From Clavaria fumosa (Eukaryota; Basidiomycota; Agaricomycetes; Agaricales; Clavariaceae), in NCBI GenBank assembly GCA_951802425.1, contig OX637796.1, positions 1,364,001-1,428,000 on the forward strand: a DNA stretch of 64,000 nucleotides, read 5' to 3'. Under the pieces are notes generated by a model. That model ran no database searches. It had not been told where the DNA came from and was given only the letters and a program-made list of their open reading frames with translations. The first letter of the stretch is position 1. Each line of letters starts with the position of its first letter. Positions 1 through 13,419 of this stretch are shown piece after piece. The translations under genes were made by a program, and so were the position numbers.

Positions 1-312
1 AACTCTCTCCACGCACAGACCTCTTGGGTTGCACCTGGTCACACCCAACAGGTGCCCACACAGCCCACGCAACCAACGAGCATGATAGGCAATACGGGTA
101 CAGGATTATGGGGCGTGAATTCAGGTTGGAGCTCTTCCGCTGCAACTGCTAATGCGTGGAGCATTCCTACCTCTCCACCAACCATTCTTGGAACTTCCAA
201 CCCTTGGGTCTCAACAGCCTCAACCTCGACGACTTCCCGCCCTGGGGGCGATTTGTTCGGAGCTCCCCCAAGTCAGCAAAAGGAAGATGCTTTTGCAGAT
301 ATCTGGAAGTAA
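1..312 (+). CDS. 3' end of a Gln/Ser/Thr-rich protein, possibly an ArfGAP (partial)
   Basis: Only the C-terminal ~103 codons are in the window. The frame is open from base 1 and stops at 310-312. The visible part is disordered and rich in Ser, Thr, Pro, Asn, Gly and Trp, with repeated Trp-containing patches, and it ends KEDAFADIWK. Tails with a 'DAF(G/A)DIW' ending occur in fungal Arf-GTPase activating proteins of the Age2/SMAP type, where they follow an N-terminal zinc-finger GAP domain. That domain would lie outside the window, so the assignment is a guess from the tail. An endocytic adaptor tail would look similar. Confidence 0.5.
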   Translation, partial: NSLHAQTSWVAPGHTQQVPTQPTQPTSMIGNTGTGLWGVNSGWSSSAATANAWSIPTSPPTILGTSNPWVSTASTSTTSRPGGDLFGAPPSQQKEDAFADIWK

Positions 313-674
313 TGATAGATGCATCAGACATTAGAAGTTCTACCTGTCATAGCCCTTTCATCTGTAATGATCATATACTTGGCGCATTCTGATGCGACTA
401 GTAGGGTAACACATCCGCCGGCGAAGACCTGGCAACAGGAATTATTTGTATTTACAGTAACATGACTAGCAGATAAACCATCCCATTCCTGCCCATGTCA
501 GAAAATGCCTTCACATACTCCCCAATCGCACCTTTCAGTCGCAGCGAGGATTAGCAGAAGTACATTGGAGAAACACGTGACACGCGCTGTTTTGAGCACT
601 TCCGCAGACTAGCGCGTGACCCAGCGCGACGCCTTTCTCTCATTCATTGACAACAACTGTACTGACAGCCAATC
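313..674. other. Intergenic region
   Basis: This holds the 3' flank of the partial gene and the upstream region of CAND1. I see no convincing gene, RNA or repeat in it. Confidence 0.5.
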
Positions 675-3600
675 ATGACGAAGGGCTACCTAATGAGCAG
701 CCTCATCGAGAAGGTGAATCATCGTCCGAGATAAAACTTTCTAGACCACTGACAATATACTATACATAGATGCAATCTCCTGATCAGGATTTCCGGTGAG
801 TTGAAGGATGCGTCTTCGCATCCATTCTAAATCAAGGGTAGGTTTATGGGTTTGAATGACTTGATGTCTGAGATCAAGCAAGATCCCTCGTCCTTCGCCG
901 GTGATGAAGCAATGGAGAACAAGGTTCTCAAACAGGTGTTGGCGTTGGTGGAAGACAAGATATCGGAAGTAAAGAACTTGGCGGTCAAATGGTGCGTTGA
1001 TTCATTGTCACCGGTCTCTGACTTGTTGAAATTTGTCCACTCTCTCTGAAGTCTGGGGCAACTCATGAAAATTGCCCGAGAATCGCAATTGGAATACACA
1101 ATTGAGAAATTGATTCAATTCTCAGGTGGTCAAGATGACGAGCTCAGAGACATTTCCAGCCTTGGTACATCTCCCCTTCATAACTCAATGGTTCAGGAAT
1201 CCGGTTGACCATGTCCTAGCCCTCAAAACTATCACAGCCGAACTACCTCCAGAGGGGAAAGTCGCGTCAAGCGCTTGCTCAAAACTATCTCCGAGATTAC
1301 TCATTCAAATTCAGAAAGTGCGTTGCTTCCTGCCTGCTACATATTTTTTCATTAGCCTCCTTCGCTCAATGGTTCATACACAGCCCTCTACCCCACCCGA
1401 GACGCTGATAGAAGCGCTTTCCATTCTTTCCATTTTGATTAGCCGCTTTCCTGCGCATGTAGAGAGCGCAACAGCTACGCACCCTCCTCTCAAGATCCTT
1501 CCACCGCTCCTTTCTCACCAACGCCCTATCATACGCAAGCGGGCCATCATCACCATCTCACAATTCATTCCCATTTCAAATCAGGCCCTGTTTTCTGATC
1601 TTTTGGAGACGAGCGTCTTTCCATATCTGAAAAGCGATACGGCCACTGCAGATGAACAGAAGACGACCGTTCAATTGGTAGCGGCAATTGCGAGGAATTC
1701 ACCAATGCATATCAGTCCGGTACTGCAGGATATAGTGCCTGCCATACTAATGGCTGTGCAAAGAGATGACGACGAGCTCAGAGAAGCGAGTCTGCAGGTC
1801 AGGGGCCCTAGCAATGAATCTTTGAAATCGCATTGAATCACCTAAACCAGGCACTCGAAGCTCTGGTCCTAAGGTGTCCAGGGGTCACAGGCCCTTTCCT
1901 TGACCCTATTATCCAAGTTGGCATCCAGTTTATCAAATATGATCCTGTTAGACCTTTCCCTTCATTTACCCGTTGAATTTGCCACTCAGTCGGATCCTCA
2001 GAATTATGCCGGAGACGATGGCGATGAAGAAATGGAAGCTGCGGAAGAGGACGACGACGAAGTGGAAGAGTGAGTTGCAACGTTTAATCTTGTGGGTGTC
2101 AATGCCTAACTTTGTCCTTCGCTATCAGCCTCTCGGATGATGAAGACACTTCGTACAAGATCCGCCGTTCCGCAACGAAGTTATTCGCAGCAGTTGTCGG
2201 GACTCGCCCTGACCTTCTCGCCTCCATTTACAAGGAAGTCTCACCTGTCTTGATATCCCGCTTTAATGATCGCGAAGAAACAGTGCGTAGGGAAGTATGG
2301 GCGACGTATGCAATTCTCCTAAATCAAACAAGAGTCTATGGCGGGCCCTCTCAATCCAAAGGGATCGATGCGGGCACCCGTGGAAGGAAAAGAGACAGCG
2401 AAGGCATGGATGTGGAAGATACATCGGAGACGCCCTATACGCTTCTGAGGCGACAAGTTCCCTCCCTTGCGAAAGCTCTTTTGAAACAACTGAAGTTAAG
2501 GTCTCCACCGGCCACGCTTCAAGCTGGATTTAGCCTCCTTCATACATTGCTCGAAGTACTGCCAGGTTCAATCTCTAGCCAAGTTGAGTCACTAGTCGCT
2601 GCGACAAAGCCTATTCTATCACAAGCGCCTACCACATCAACGTCCACCCTTCATCTGACTTGTCTATCCTTCTGGACCCTATTCTTCACGACGCATTCCC
2701 CGATGAGTTTCTCAACATCACTACCCATCCTTTCATCCTTTTTCCTAGCGTCACTCAAGGAACGACATCCCCGCGTAGCCTCCGAGTCGTTTCGACTATT
2801 CTCAGCCCTTCTCAATGCAGTGAAACCAGTCAAGTCGGCAGAATGGGCAGATAGACTATATGACGAAGCCGTTCGGCGATTGTCTACGCATGACACGGAC
2901 GCCGCGGTAAGGGAGGCTGCGGAAGATGTAATCGCTGACTTATGGATATGTTCAACGGGTATAGTTAGGGGAAAGGGCGGGAAAGAATGGGACGCGATTC
3001 GTCGAATGAACGGCAAGACGGCTGGCGCGGTTGAGATTATCATTAAAGTGGGCAAAGAGGTGGAGATGGGAGACGTCTGGGTCAATGAATGCATGGAATG
3101 GCTAATTGCGCTTCTTAAAAAGAGCGCAAGACAAGGGAAAATAGAGATCTTCGGCGCGATTGATGTCTTGCTCAAAGGGTATGTACCAAGTGCTCGTTTC
3201 CAAGTGCCACTTAACTCACCGACGTTTTCTAGTTATCGCGCGGGCATTCCTCTGGATCTGATCCCTACCCTTCTACCGCAGATCAAGTCCTATGTCTCCA
3301 CAGCTGATATACCGCTCCTCTCGCATGCTTTCAATATCATGGCATTGCTTCTTGAACTCGCGCCTTCGGCCACCTTTCCGGTAGTAGAAGAAGAACTCCT
3401 GACAGACATTTACACTATCGCCCACTCATCGCTCATTTCTGGCTCTGCACTCGATTCCACTCTTGCATTCTTTGCTGCACTTGTGCAAGCTGATTCACAG
3501 ATTGACACTCACGTGGTGCTCAACCTGGTTACTGTTGCGGAGAAGGCGCCCAATTCTGAAGTATCTTTGCACAACGTTGCAAAGTGCATTGCACAAGTCG

Positions 3601-5229
3601 TCAAGAGCTCCCCGTCAATAGCGGCGGGTACCATAGCTGAGTTCGCGAAGCACCTTCGGGTCAGCTTTTATCTAGATCGCTCGTTGTGTCTGCTTACTGG
3701 CTTGTCACAGCCATCCTCAAAGAAAAAAGCGAAACCATCACAGCTTACTCTCAGTCTGTTGGTACTTGGGGAGCTGGGTCGTTTCATGTGAGTGCTGCAT
3801 CATTTCTCTTTGAACGACCGTGAATAAGAGCACTCTAAAGTGATATGACACCTCAACAAGAACTTTTCCAGAGTGCAATTGAACTCCTGGGCTCAGAGCG
3901 GGAAGAAGTTCGCGCCGCCGCGGCGTTCGCCGCTGGTGAGTCGTGTATCCTAAGTGACTGTCATACCGGGTACTTAAATTATGCCCAGGCAACATTGCGA
4001 TTGGTAATCTCCACCAGTTCCTGCCCGTGATAGTGAAACTTGTCCAGAATGATCCAGAGAGACGCTTGTTGTCCTTACACGCGTTGAAAGAGGTACGCAC
4101 AGTAGGGTTCATATAGAAACAGATTGACATATTGACTTGACGGGCAGGTAGTCACACACTGCTCTCACGGTCAATTAGAGGGAGTTGCGGACATACTCTG
4201 GGTACCACTCTTTGAGAACTCTGCAGACGCGGGAGAGACGACCCGCAATGTCGCCGCTGCGTGTCTCGGAAAATTAGCCACCACCCATCCCTCGAGATAC
4301 TTGCCTCAACTACACGTAATTATCACTCAGCATATCCATTGTTTCACGAGTCGCTCACGGTGTCATCTAGGCAAGCATACACGATCCAAACGTTGCAACA
4401 CGGGCGACCGTGATTGCGGCTATCAGATACACTTTTGCTGAGAGTGCTCAGTCGTTCGACGACCTGTTGTCTCCACTCCTCCTTGATTTCTTGTCACTGA
4501 TGACGGACGAGGATTTGGTATGTTGATGCTTCCATCGCCCAGCCGACGTGACCTTACGAAGATGGCAGACTGTTCGTCGACTAGCTCTGTCGGCATTGAA
4601 CTCGGCTGCCCGCACGAAACCGCATCTCATTCGAGGCCAGCTGATTCAACTTCTTCCCTTCCTTTACAAGGAGACCGTTGTCAATTCGCAACTTGTCCGG
4701 ACGGTCCAGATGGGACCGTGGACTCATAGGGTGGACGATGGGCTGGACGCTCGTAAAACTGCTTATGAAACCATGTACACTCTGGTAAGTTCTGTCTCAG
4801 TCATTTTGTACAAGTTTGATACAAACATTGTTCAAGCTTGATACCTGTCTCACTAAACTCGACCTTCATGAGTTTATCGCTCGGATGTTGGTTGGCTTAT
4901 CCGACGACTCTGATGAGATCAAGGTCATCTCGCATATGATGCTGTCTCGACTCTCCCAAGTCGCTCCGACAGCAGTCTCGCAGCATCTCGATGATGCGAC
5001 CCCAAGGCTGGAGAAGACGATGAAAGGAGCAACATTAACGAAGGACACTGTGAAGCAGGACCTTGAGCGTGCCGCTGAGCTGCAGAGAAGCGCCCTCAGG
5101 GCAATCGCCGCTTTGAGCAAGATTAAAGGATCAGGACCATCTCCCAAGTTCGATGTATTTGTGGAGGAAATGAAGAGGAGCCCAACGTGGGGTACGGAGT
5201 TCAAGGAATGGATTGGCAAAAACGAGTAA
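675..5229 (+). CDS. CAND1: Cullin-associated NEDD8-dissociated protein (CAND1/TIP120)
   Basis: CAND1 is a long HEAT-repeat solenoid that binds un-neddylated cullin-RBX1 and exchanges substrate receptors of SCF-type ubiquitin ligases. The product begins MTKGYLMSSLIEK and continues through several small exons into the family signature around 846-1125 (LMSEIKQDP, VKNLAVKCLGQL, QDDELRDISSLALKTI). HEAT repeats follow, an acidic linker lies near 2010-2070, and a TIP120-type C-terminal region ends EFKEWIGKNE. Introns are short and numerous: 714-770, 795-838 and others. The length, roughly 1,200 residues, suits the family. The start at 675 is the only ATG giving the conserved N-terminus. The next gene starts only 64 bp after the stop, in the same direction. 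Confidence 0.9.
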
Positions 5230-5292
5230 TGTAGCAGAGTGAACGTCACGTGTATCTTTTTACAATCTGTGTACACTGGCATCTGCCTGTTC

Positions 5293-6049
5293 ATGGTAGC
5301 GCGATCTCTTCTCGGACCCTCGCGCTTGTCCCAGATCCTTACACACCTCCAGCGACAGCCAAAACTTGTGCTGCCTGGAGTGAGAGTGATCAAGCTCAAA
5401 CTTGCAACCCGAAATGATCACTTTGGTGCCAGGTGCGTTTTCTTCGGCGGTTTCTTACCCTTGCAGCGGTGTTAAGAAGAGATGCAGGCATTTTCTTAAG
5501 GAAGGGCTGCCCAGAATACGATACGCAAATCCGGACCTGGACATTGAGGTGAACAAGATCCCTAAACAGAAAATGGACACTTGGAATCCGGAGTTGGAGC
5601 TGCGGTTCGGTGCGCCATTCACAATTGCACACTTCAATCGATTCTGACCAGGATACTTGCGCTCTGTGTTACATTTGTTTGTTGTTGCAGAGGACAAGTC
5701 GCACACCATCCCTCTTGCTGGTAAATGGTCTACCACAATCGTCCGCGAGCTCATGGATCTGGCAGGGGGTGATGCATGGGCACAATGGAAGTCACACGCT
5801 ATTGAGGCAGGGACACCCATCGTACCAGGTGAAGAGAACGCTGGCCGGCCTGTGGAGAAGAAAGGTTACAGTTTGCCGCCTAGGCGGCCAACGCTAGCCC
5901 CTTGGAAGCTGGTGAAGGCCAAGAACCTCGCGGCGAAGCTTGCAGAGCGAGGGTCAACCACGCCAATGGGTGCAAATATGGAAGCAGGAGAGGTCAAATC
6001 CAGCAAAAATGCCTCTTCGCCTGTTTTCAATACACCAACTACCAACTAG
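5293..6049 (+). CDS. Mitochondrial ribosomal protein with L51/S25/CI-B8 domain (mL61/MRP49-like)
   Basis: After removal of two introns (about 5433-5487 and 5605-5689) the product is about 205 residues. It starts MVARSLLGPSRLSQIL, a basic amphipathic start that suits mitochondrial import. The core reads NDHFGARHFLKEGLPRIRY, typical of the thioredoxin-like L51/S25/CI-B8 family found in mitoribosomal proteins and complex I B8. A conserved segment GKWSTTIVRELMDL follows, then a Pro/Lys-rich tail. Fungal large-subunit mL61 (Mrp49) is the best match I can recall, with mS25 or a B8 subunit as alternatives. The splice phase at GAR|HFL restores the domain exactly, which supports the model. Confidence 0.75.
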
Positions 6050-6201
6050 CCTTCCGCTCAGTCTAAGCCCTGTGTGTTGGATGATTCGCATGGATCCCAT
6101 CTGAAATTTCGCATGGGGAGTTACAACCCTGAACAATACAACCTCAAAGCAAGAGGTGATCCGAATGTTAGCGAGGCTGAGCAACTTCCAAATATCAAGT
6201 C

Positions 6202-7100
6202 TCAACGAGTCTCTAATCCCCCAACAGACTCCGCAAATAGTTGTCGCACCCGCCGTATGAATTCATATAAGTTTCGAGAGGAATTCAGCTCGTCGAGTAA
6301 AATGGGTATCGTAGGAAGCAATGGCGTCGAAAGTAGCACTACGAGACGGGCTGTCAGATTCCGATTACGATTTCACAAATGTAAGGGAACCTTTGTATCC
6401 GTGGTCGGAAAGGTCGATGACGACAACGAATTCGCGATCGAGATTAGATGGGTCGATATGTGTGAGGCGAACAAGTAGTTGATCCTTCTCAATGCCCTCG
6501 AAGACACAGCGCAAGGAATCTTCGTAGCATTTCAGCTGCTCAGTCGTGTGAGACATGCGCGAGTTTAGGACGGAATTTTCCTTGCGCCTTTCTGCGCCTT
6601 GAATGAGAACTAGGTTGTCATGAAGGACTTCGGCTCACCTCCATGAAGATTTGCGGTAGTGGCGCGATATTGTTCGAGCTCGAGCTCGAGAGCCGTGCGC
6701 TTTTCTCGCGCGGACCCAAGTTGGCGCTTCAGAACAGCAATAGACATTTCTGCATCCTTTCTCTCTTCTTTCTCTCTCTCGATAGCTAGTGGCCGTGGTT
6801 ATCCACCAACTGGGAGATCGGTATCGGTAAGTACTCACTCGCCAACATTTCAATCTCCTTCAACTTGTATTGGTTCGTCTCGTCTTCAATCAATTGCGCC
6901 TTTTCCAAGGCTCGTTTTATCTCCGCGGCTTGAGCGCTTCGACGCTCAGCAATGAGTGTGATGGCTTTATTCTTGAAGTTGGCAACGGCCTTGACAAAAT
7001 TTCGCAAAGTAGTGTCATGTGCATGCACCCTGAGGTCTATCTGAGGGTTCTGCTGCTGCAACAGCGTTGCGAGGTCAATTTGGGGTGGGCGTCGCGACAT
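6202..7100 (-). CDS. SPC25: Kinetochore protein Spc25 (NDC80 complex)
   Basis: Spc25 pairs with Spc24 to anchor the NDC80 complex to the inner kinetochore. The product begins MSRRPPQIDLATLL at 7100. A long coiled coil follows (IKRALEKAQLIEDETNQYKL, then a Glu/Lys/Arg-rich second exon), and the globular RWD domain starts near 6556 (DSLRCVFEGIEKDQLLVRLT, FVVVIDLSDHGYK). A 40-nt intron at about 6355-6394 joins this to the conserved end LPTIPILLDELNSSRNLYEF followed by IRRVRQLF. Without that intron the protein would end early at TFVKS. The spliced length, about 250 residues, is normal for the family. It is transcribed divergently from the DBF2-like kinase, whose ATG is 84 bp away. Confidence 0.88.
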
Positions 7101-7184
7101 CACAGGCGTCAGTGCGTTCGAAAACGTGACCGCGAACACGCGCTTGACAACACGTGATACTGTATGCTGTGATATGCTTACATC

Positions 7185-9133
<1,949 letters not shown>

Positions 9134-9511
9134 TCTTCCCCCTCATACCTTGTTTCTTCTCCATTTGCAACTTTAGATGTACCTCTGCTGTAGGCCAATA
9201 ATTCCTATGGCTTACCCTTCCCATATGTCCACAGGTAGTATGTGAATCCTCCAGCTATTTACTTTCAAGTCAGGGTACCACAGAATTGAGGACAAATGAA
9301 TATATATTTTGTATTTTGCAAATTGACACTGAACAAAGGTAGATACAAACATATAGTCTCCATTCAATGAAAGGTGCTAAGGGGAGAGATTTTGGGAATT
9401 TGGTGAAAATGGGGCTGTATGTCTTTTCTAGATTAGATTGCAGTTGAATCATGTGGGTCAGAGTACTCCATCACGTGTCTGACCTGACGTTGCTCGTTGT
9501 CCCGCACCAGC
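9134..9511. other. Intergenic region
   Basis: AT-richer 3' flank of the kinase and the promoter of the GET2-like gene. I see no further gene. Confidence 0.5.
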
Positions 9512-10724
9512 ATGTCCTCAGCAGCATCGCGCGAAGCTCGACGAAAAGCCATCCTTAGCCGTGGAAGCGACCGCTTGAACAAGCTGACTACGTCTGCCAG
9601 AGGCGCGGACGCACCAGGAATCATACAGGATGGTGTGTGCTGTTCTGTGCTTTTCCCGTCATCGATTGTTCATCCAGCTTCATGCATGACTTCCTCCATG
9701 ACCAGACTCGCCGCCAAGAGCAACAAGACTCAACGTTGACGACACGCCAATCGCCCCACCACCACCCGAGTACTCCTCATGCAGCCCCTCGCCACCACTA
9801 GGGCGCCCCTCCGCCCCACCTTTGGATCCGTCCGTCTGGTCGGAAGAACAGCGGCGCCGCTTCATCGAGGCGCTTATGGGCAGCGACGCAGCCGCCGGCT
9901 TCCCGTCTCCCCAATCTCCACCCCCATTATCCCCGCCCGCGGGCTCGGACGCCCCGTCTCTCGCAAGCGCTGACCCTTTTGCAACGCTCATGGGGTCCAC
10001 CTCGTCGCTGTTTGATCCCGCGGCGTCGTCCACTGCGGTTTCCTCGCCATCACTACTTCCGCACAGTCGTCTGGCCGCCAGCAAGGAGTCCGCAACAGCA
10101 CCTCCCACAAGCGCCCCGACGCGCACACAGCGCTGGATCCCGCTCGTGCACCTTGTGAGTGTGTGGTGTCTCCTCGGGTGGTTCGTGCTGTGGCAAGAGC
10201 CGCGGGCATTTGCGGAGCGGCGCGCAACCATCGTCCTCGGAGGTAGCGGTGGAGACGAGGCGTTTGGGTGGAGCAGGCGCTGGAGCGAGCTGAGGCGCGC
10301 GAGTCCCTCTGTGGCGGACGTCGGTGCATGGGGTGTGCAGGTTGTGGTCAGTCCCCAATAACCGTTCTCGCTCGCCCTTCTGGTGCTGACGGCCAAAATT
10401 TTATTCAGCCGTTCTTCTGGGTGTTCACCGCTCTCCAACTTGCGCTTCATTCGCTCCGAATCACGTCCGGGCTGGTGCGACCCTCGTCTACGTCATGATG
10501 ATTCCTTGTTAATCCCCAATTCTTTCTTTTCGATGCAGGCGGACGTCGAGCCCGGGATGGTGCTCTCGTTCGTGCTGGAGCATGTCCCTCCACCGCTGCC
10601 GTCCCTCCTGGTGAACGGGCTACGATACCTCCGCATGGGTAGCCTCTTCCTGGACGACTTAGCGTGTGTCATTGTCGGTATCGGCTTCGTCGTATTGGCG
10701 GCACAGTGGCGCGCCACGTCTTGA
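9512..10724 (+). CDS. GET2: GET complex subunit Get2-like protein
   Basis: Get2 and Get1 form the ER receptor that takes tail-anchored proteins from the Get3 ATPase. The N-terminus, MSSAASREARRKAILSRGSD followed by RLNKLTTSARG, is the short basic helix used by Get2 to catch Get3. Then comes a long Pro/Ser-rich linker containing SVWSEEQRRRFIEALMG. Three hydrophobic segments end the protein: WIPLVHLVSVWCLLGWFVLW, a second around FFWVFTALQLALHSL, and DLACVIVGIGFVVLAAQW. An intron at about 9633-9724 joins GIIQD to ATRLNVDDTPIAPPPPEYSS, and another lies between the second and third membrane segments. Total about 320 residues. Get2 proteins are poorly conserved, so the call rests on the N-terminal motif plus topology. 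Confidence 0.72.
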
Positions 10725-11311
10725 GCACGCCGAACAAAAGCATGGGCTTTCTTTTGAAGGACGGGCCTTCCCTCACACACCTTGTTTGGTCGATAGCGTG
10801 TTTTTGGCCCTGTTTTTCGTCGGTGGACCTTGCACCACATATATATTATCTTATTTTCCATGTTGTTTCCTCGAGGGCCAGTTACACTTTTGACCAGACT
10901 AACCTCGTAGACGACAGGTTCTTTCCGTTGTCACTCAACCGCAGCCGCTGCCTGACAACTGCCGTTCCTGCCCGTGCAAAGGACAAACAAGTTTGCTGTT
11001 GGTATTACAGTAAACCCAGAAAATGTCGTGTTCAGTGGTCAACCAGGAGTAACCACGGATGGAAGCCATATAAACAAATTACGAGGAACTCCACGTTGTG
11101 TATATATCTAGAAATGGAACTATCTGGGCGATGACGAACATATTTGTGCCTTTTTTATGAGCTAGGAGATCCCTATAGATCCATCATCGAGCCCGACAAA
11201 TGTTTGTGGGAGTGGGAGAGAAGGTGGGAGACAACATAACAAATATAGAGATAGGAAAGGGAGAAACGAGAAAGTGGAGTGGCTAACGTCATAATGACTT
11301 TTTTTTCGAAT
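10725..11311. other. Intergenic region between convergent genes
   Basis: This holds the 3' flanks of the GET2-like gene (+) and YOP1 (-). I see no gene with coding character. Confidence 0.5.
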
Positions 11312-12023
11312 TTACTTATGACGAATCGTTCCCATATCCGGCACGGTCCCGTAAACCATCTGCTGTGCTTGTTTCATGGGTGCCGGAACCGGCGCCGGCG
11401 CCAGTTGTGTGGGTCGGGTTGCAAAAATTCGCGAGGACGGGCTTGAGGAACGTCTGATATGTCACTTGTGCACCCTGTCCAAACAGATATATAAGACGGC
11501 CCTGGGCAAAAAGAGAAAATTAAGGACTCACGCGGAACACGGGGAGCTGGAGCCACAGGATGAAGATGGTCTTGAAGGCAAAGTACCATGGGAGGTAGTA
11601 CAGAACGATGCGGAGGGCGAAGCTCTCAAGGAAGTTGAAGAAGCCAAAGACGACCCAATAGGTGAGCCACTGAATGTCGTCAGAGGCGGCGGGTGTCTCG
11701 AGGGCCTTGAAGGAGAGGTACGCTGGAAGGGCCCAGCCGACAAGATTCGAGACGGGCCCAGCGAGTGTGTTGAAGAAGTGCAAGAACGCAAGTAGGAAGA
11801 CACCACCAATGACGGCATATGACTTTGGCACGCTTGTGCGCTCCTGAAAGATGTTCAGGAAGGGGTATTTGGAGAGCTGGTCATAGTGATGGATGTGAGT
11901 CTGTGTGGAGAATATGGAATTGGGATGACGGACCTCTTTGTCAAGTTGGTTAACATAGTAGTTTGCCTTGTTTTGGGCCTGCTGGATGACGGGGTGTTGT
12001 TGGACTCGCTGAGTTGCTGACAT
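11312..12023 (-). CDS. YOP1: Yop1 (DP1/TB2/HVA22 reticulon-like ER protein)
   Basis: Yop1 shapes tubular ER with hairpin membrane insertions. The main exon (12023 down to about 11522) begins MSATQRVQQHPVIQQAQNKA. Its hydrophobic hairpins are SYAVIGGVFLLAFLHFF and LVGWALPAYLSFKALE, and it carries the TB2/DP1 core DDIQWLTYWVVFGFFNFLE and ALRIVLYYLPWYFAFKTIFI. A short intron at about 11457-11521 leads to a last exon beginning GAQVTYQTFLKPVLANFAT and ending GTVPDMGTIRHK. The length, just over 200 residues, is normal. The assignment is clear from the conserved core. Confidence 0.92.
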
Positions 12024-12232
12024 CTGTGCATGAACGTGAGCACAGTGGACAGTGAGAGATGGCCTAGGCTACTTACGACGACAAACGACAACGACAAGGC
12101 GGTTGTGGTGCTGCACTAGGGATGGTAGCGGTGCGGAGCAAAAAGAAGACGTTTGCGGCCACGCAGCGTGTTTGGTTGTGGTTGGAAGGGAGCACTGCTG
12201 TCACGCGACTGCGCCATCCATCCTTAGCCCAT

Positions 12233-12581
12233 ATGGATTACAACGCAGTAAAGGCAAGTCATCGTCGTTTGTGAACAGCGAGTAGAGCACTAATTCCACG
12301 CAGACTCTGCATGAGACTCTCCCGTCGTTCTCACCTTATGTCCCAATAGTGTTGTTGCCATACCTCGCACTGTGTCTGTTGACTCTGACGCTTGCGCTGG
12401 CCTTCTATTTCACAACGTGAGCCCCCACGCAGTGCCCTATGTACAGACATTTCATTCACATCTAAATAGACTACCGAGTAACACGTTTCCTCTGCGTGAA
12501 GGCATCATCGCCACCGCGTCGAGCGTCCTTGGTGGTTTCGGGGTGGTGTTTTTATTCTGCGTTGCTGGGGTCTACGTGTAA
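12233..12581 (+). CDS. OST5: Oligosaccharyltransferase small subunit OST5 (TMEM258 family)
   Basis: OST5 is a two-helix subunit of the ER oligosaccharyltransferase that supports N-glycosylation. Hand-splicing gives about 79-81 residues from three exons: 12233 to 12247 or 12253, 12304-12416 and 12470-12581. The order is a short start (MDYNA), LHETLPSFSPYVPIVLL, a first membrane helix YLALCLLTLTLALAFYF, then NTFPLREGIIATASS and a second helix ending GFGVVFLFCVAGVYV. The GVYV end is shared by yeast Ost5, and human TMEM258 ends with the closely similar GIYV. Exon 1 can end at a GT donor (after 12247) or a GC donor (after 12253); both stay in frame. The stop lies 17 bp from the stop of RPA12 on the other strand. 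Confidence 0.82.
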
Positions 12582-12598
12582 AAATGGACGGGCGATGC

Positions 12599-13419
12599 TC
12601 AGTTATTGACACGCCAGCCATGCTTACAGGAAACACACTGCATGGAGAGACGTCACAAGCAGAATAGGGTCATGTGTGTGGACAAGGCGGCCGTAGAAAG
12701 CTCACGGTGTACAGGATTGTGGATCCCTCATCGGCACTACGCATCTGATCAAAAGGGCTCGTTTCAGTACCAACATGACCCGTCGTGGCGAGGGAACAAA
12801 AAATATTATAGTAACACCGAAATTCACCTGAATCTCCTTAGAGTATGCTTCAGGATGGCTACAGTTCGGACATCTCTCGGATACCTGGGGATTAAGTGCG
12901 TCTGAGACTCGGGCGTTGAAGAACAGCGTAGAGGGGAAAGGAGTTGTCGGTCTAGCTACCTTGAGCATTGCCTCTCCTTCAGGCGACTTCGTCTGGGTCT
13001 TCCTTTTCTGTCTCAGGGCAGACGGAAACGCGTCAGGGTGAGAGCGAGTGGTGGACTCGACGACTTGGTAGGCTAGATGGGGGTTTTCGTAACGCCATTA
13101 GCGTTGTGGTCGTCAGCCCAGTTCCCAAGGAGAGGAGAAACGGTCAGCTGTGTGATGCGAAACGCCCGTGCGTGCACTGGGTGAGCACTCACAGCTGGCA
13201 GGTTCAGCTCTGCCACATTGCTCGCAGATCACGCTCGTTTCGTCGTCTTTTTTGGCAAAGTCCAGGAGAGTCCCACAGTCGGGACAGAAGATCAGTGACC
13301 CTATTCGTTGTCGTTGTCGTCGTCGTCATTTGCAGCCGTTGTGTGGTGCGTTATCGTTTACTGGTCAGAGACGAACGCACAGACGTCGCTGACGGCTCAC
13401 CTATCCTGCTAGCTGTCAT
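12599..13419 (-). CDS. RPA12: RNA polymerase I subunit A12.2 (Rpa12/Rpa9)
   Basis: This subunit carries two zinc ribbons and gives Pol I its RNA-cleavage activity. It is broken into at least five small exons. Exon 1 (13419 down to about 13401) encodes MTASRI and is spliced to GSLIFCPDCGTLLDFAKKDD, with the second cysteine pair in VICEQCGRAEPAS: the N-terminal ribbon. A linker exon contains VESTTRSHPDAFPSALRQKR. The C-terminal TFIIS-like ribbon is VSERCPNCSHPEAYSKEIQ, then MRSADEGSTILYT, then CVSCKHGWRVNN and the stop at 12599. The acidic pair in RSADEGST corresponds to the catalytic Asp-Glu of the TFIIS hairpin. Total about 125-130 residues, as expected. Confidence 0.87.

Noticed and set aside
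6074..6478. 134-codon plus-strand ORF
   Set aside because: Antisense to the 3' exons of SPC25 whose splice junction restores the conserved C-terminus.
9680..10450. 256-codon minus-strand ORF
   Set aside because: Antisense to the GET2-like gene; composition is Arg/Ser-rich with no motif.
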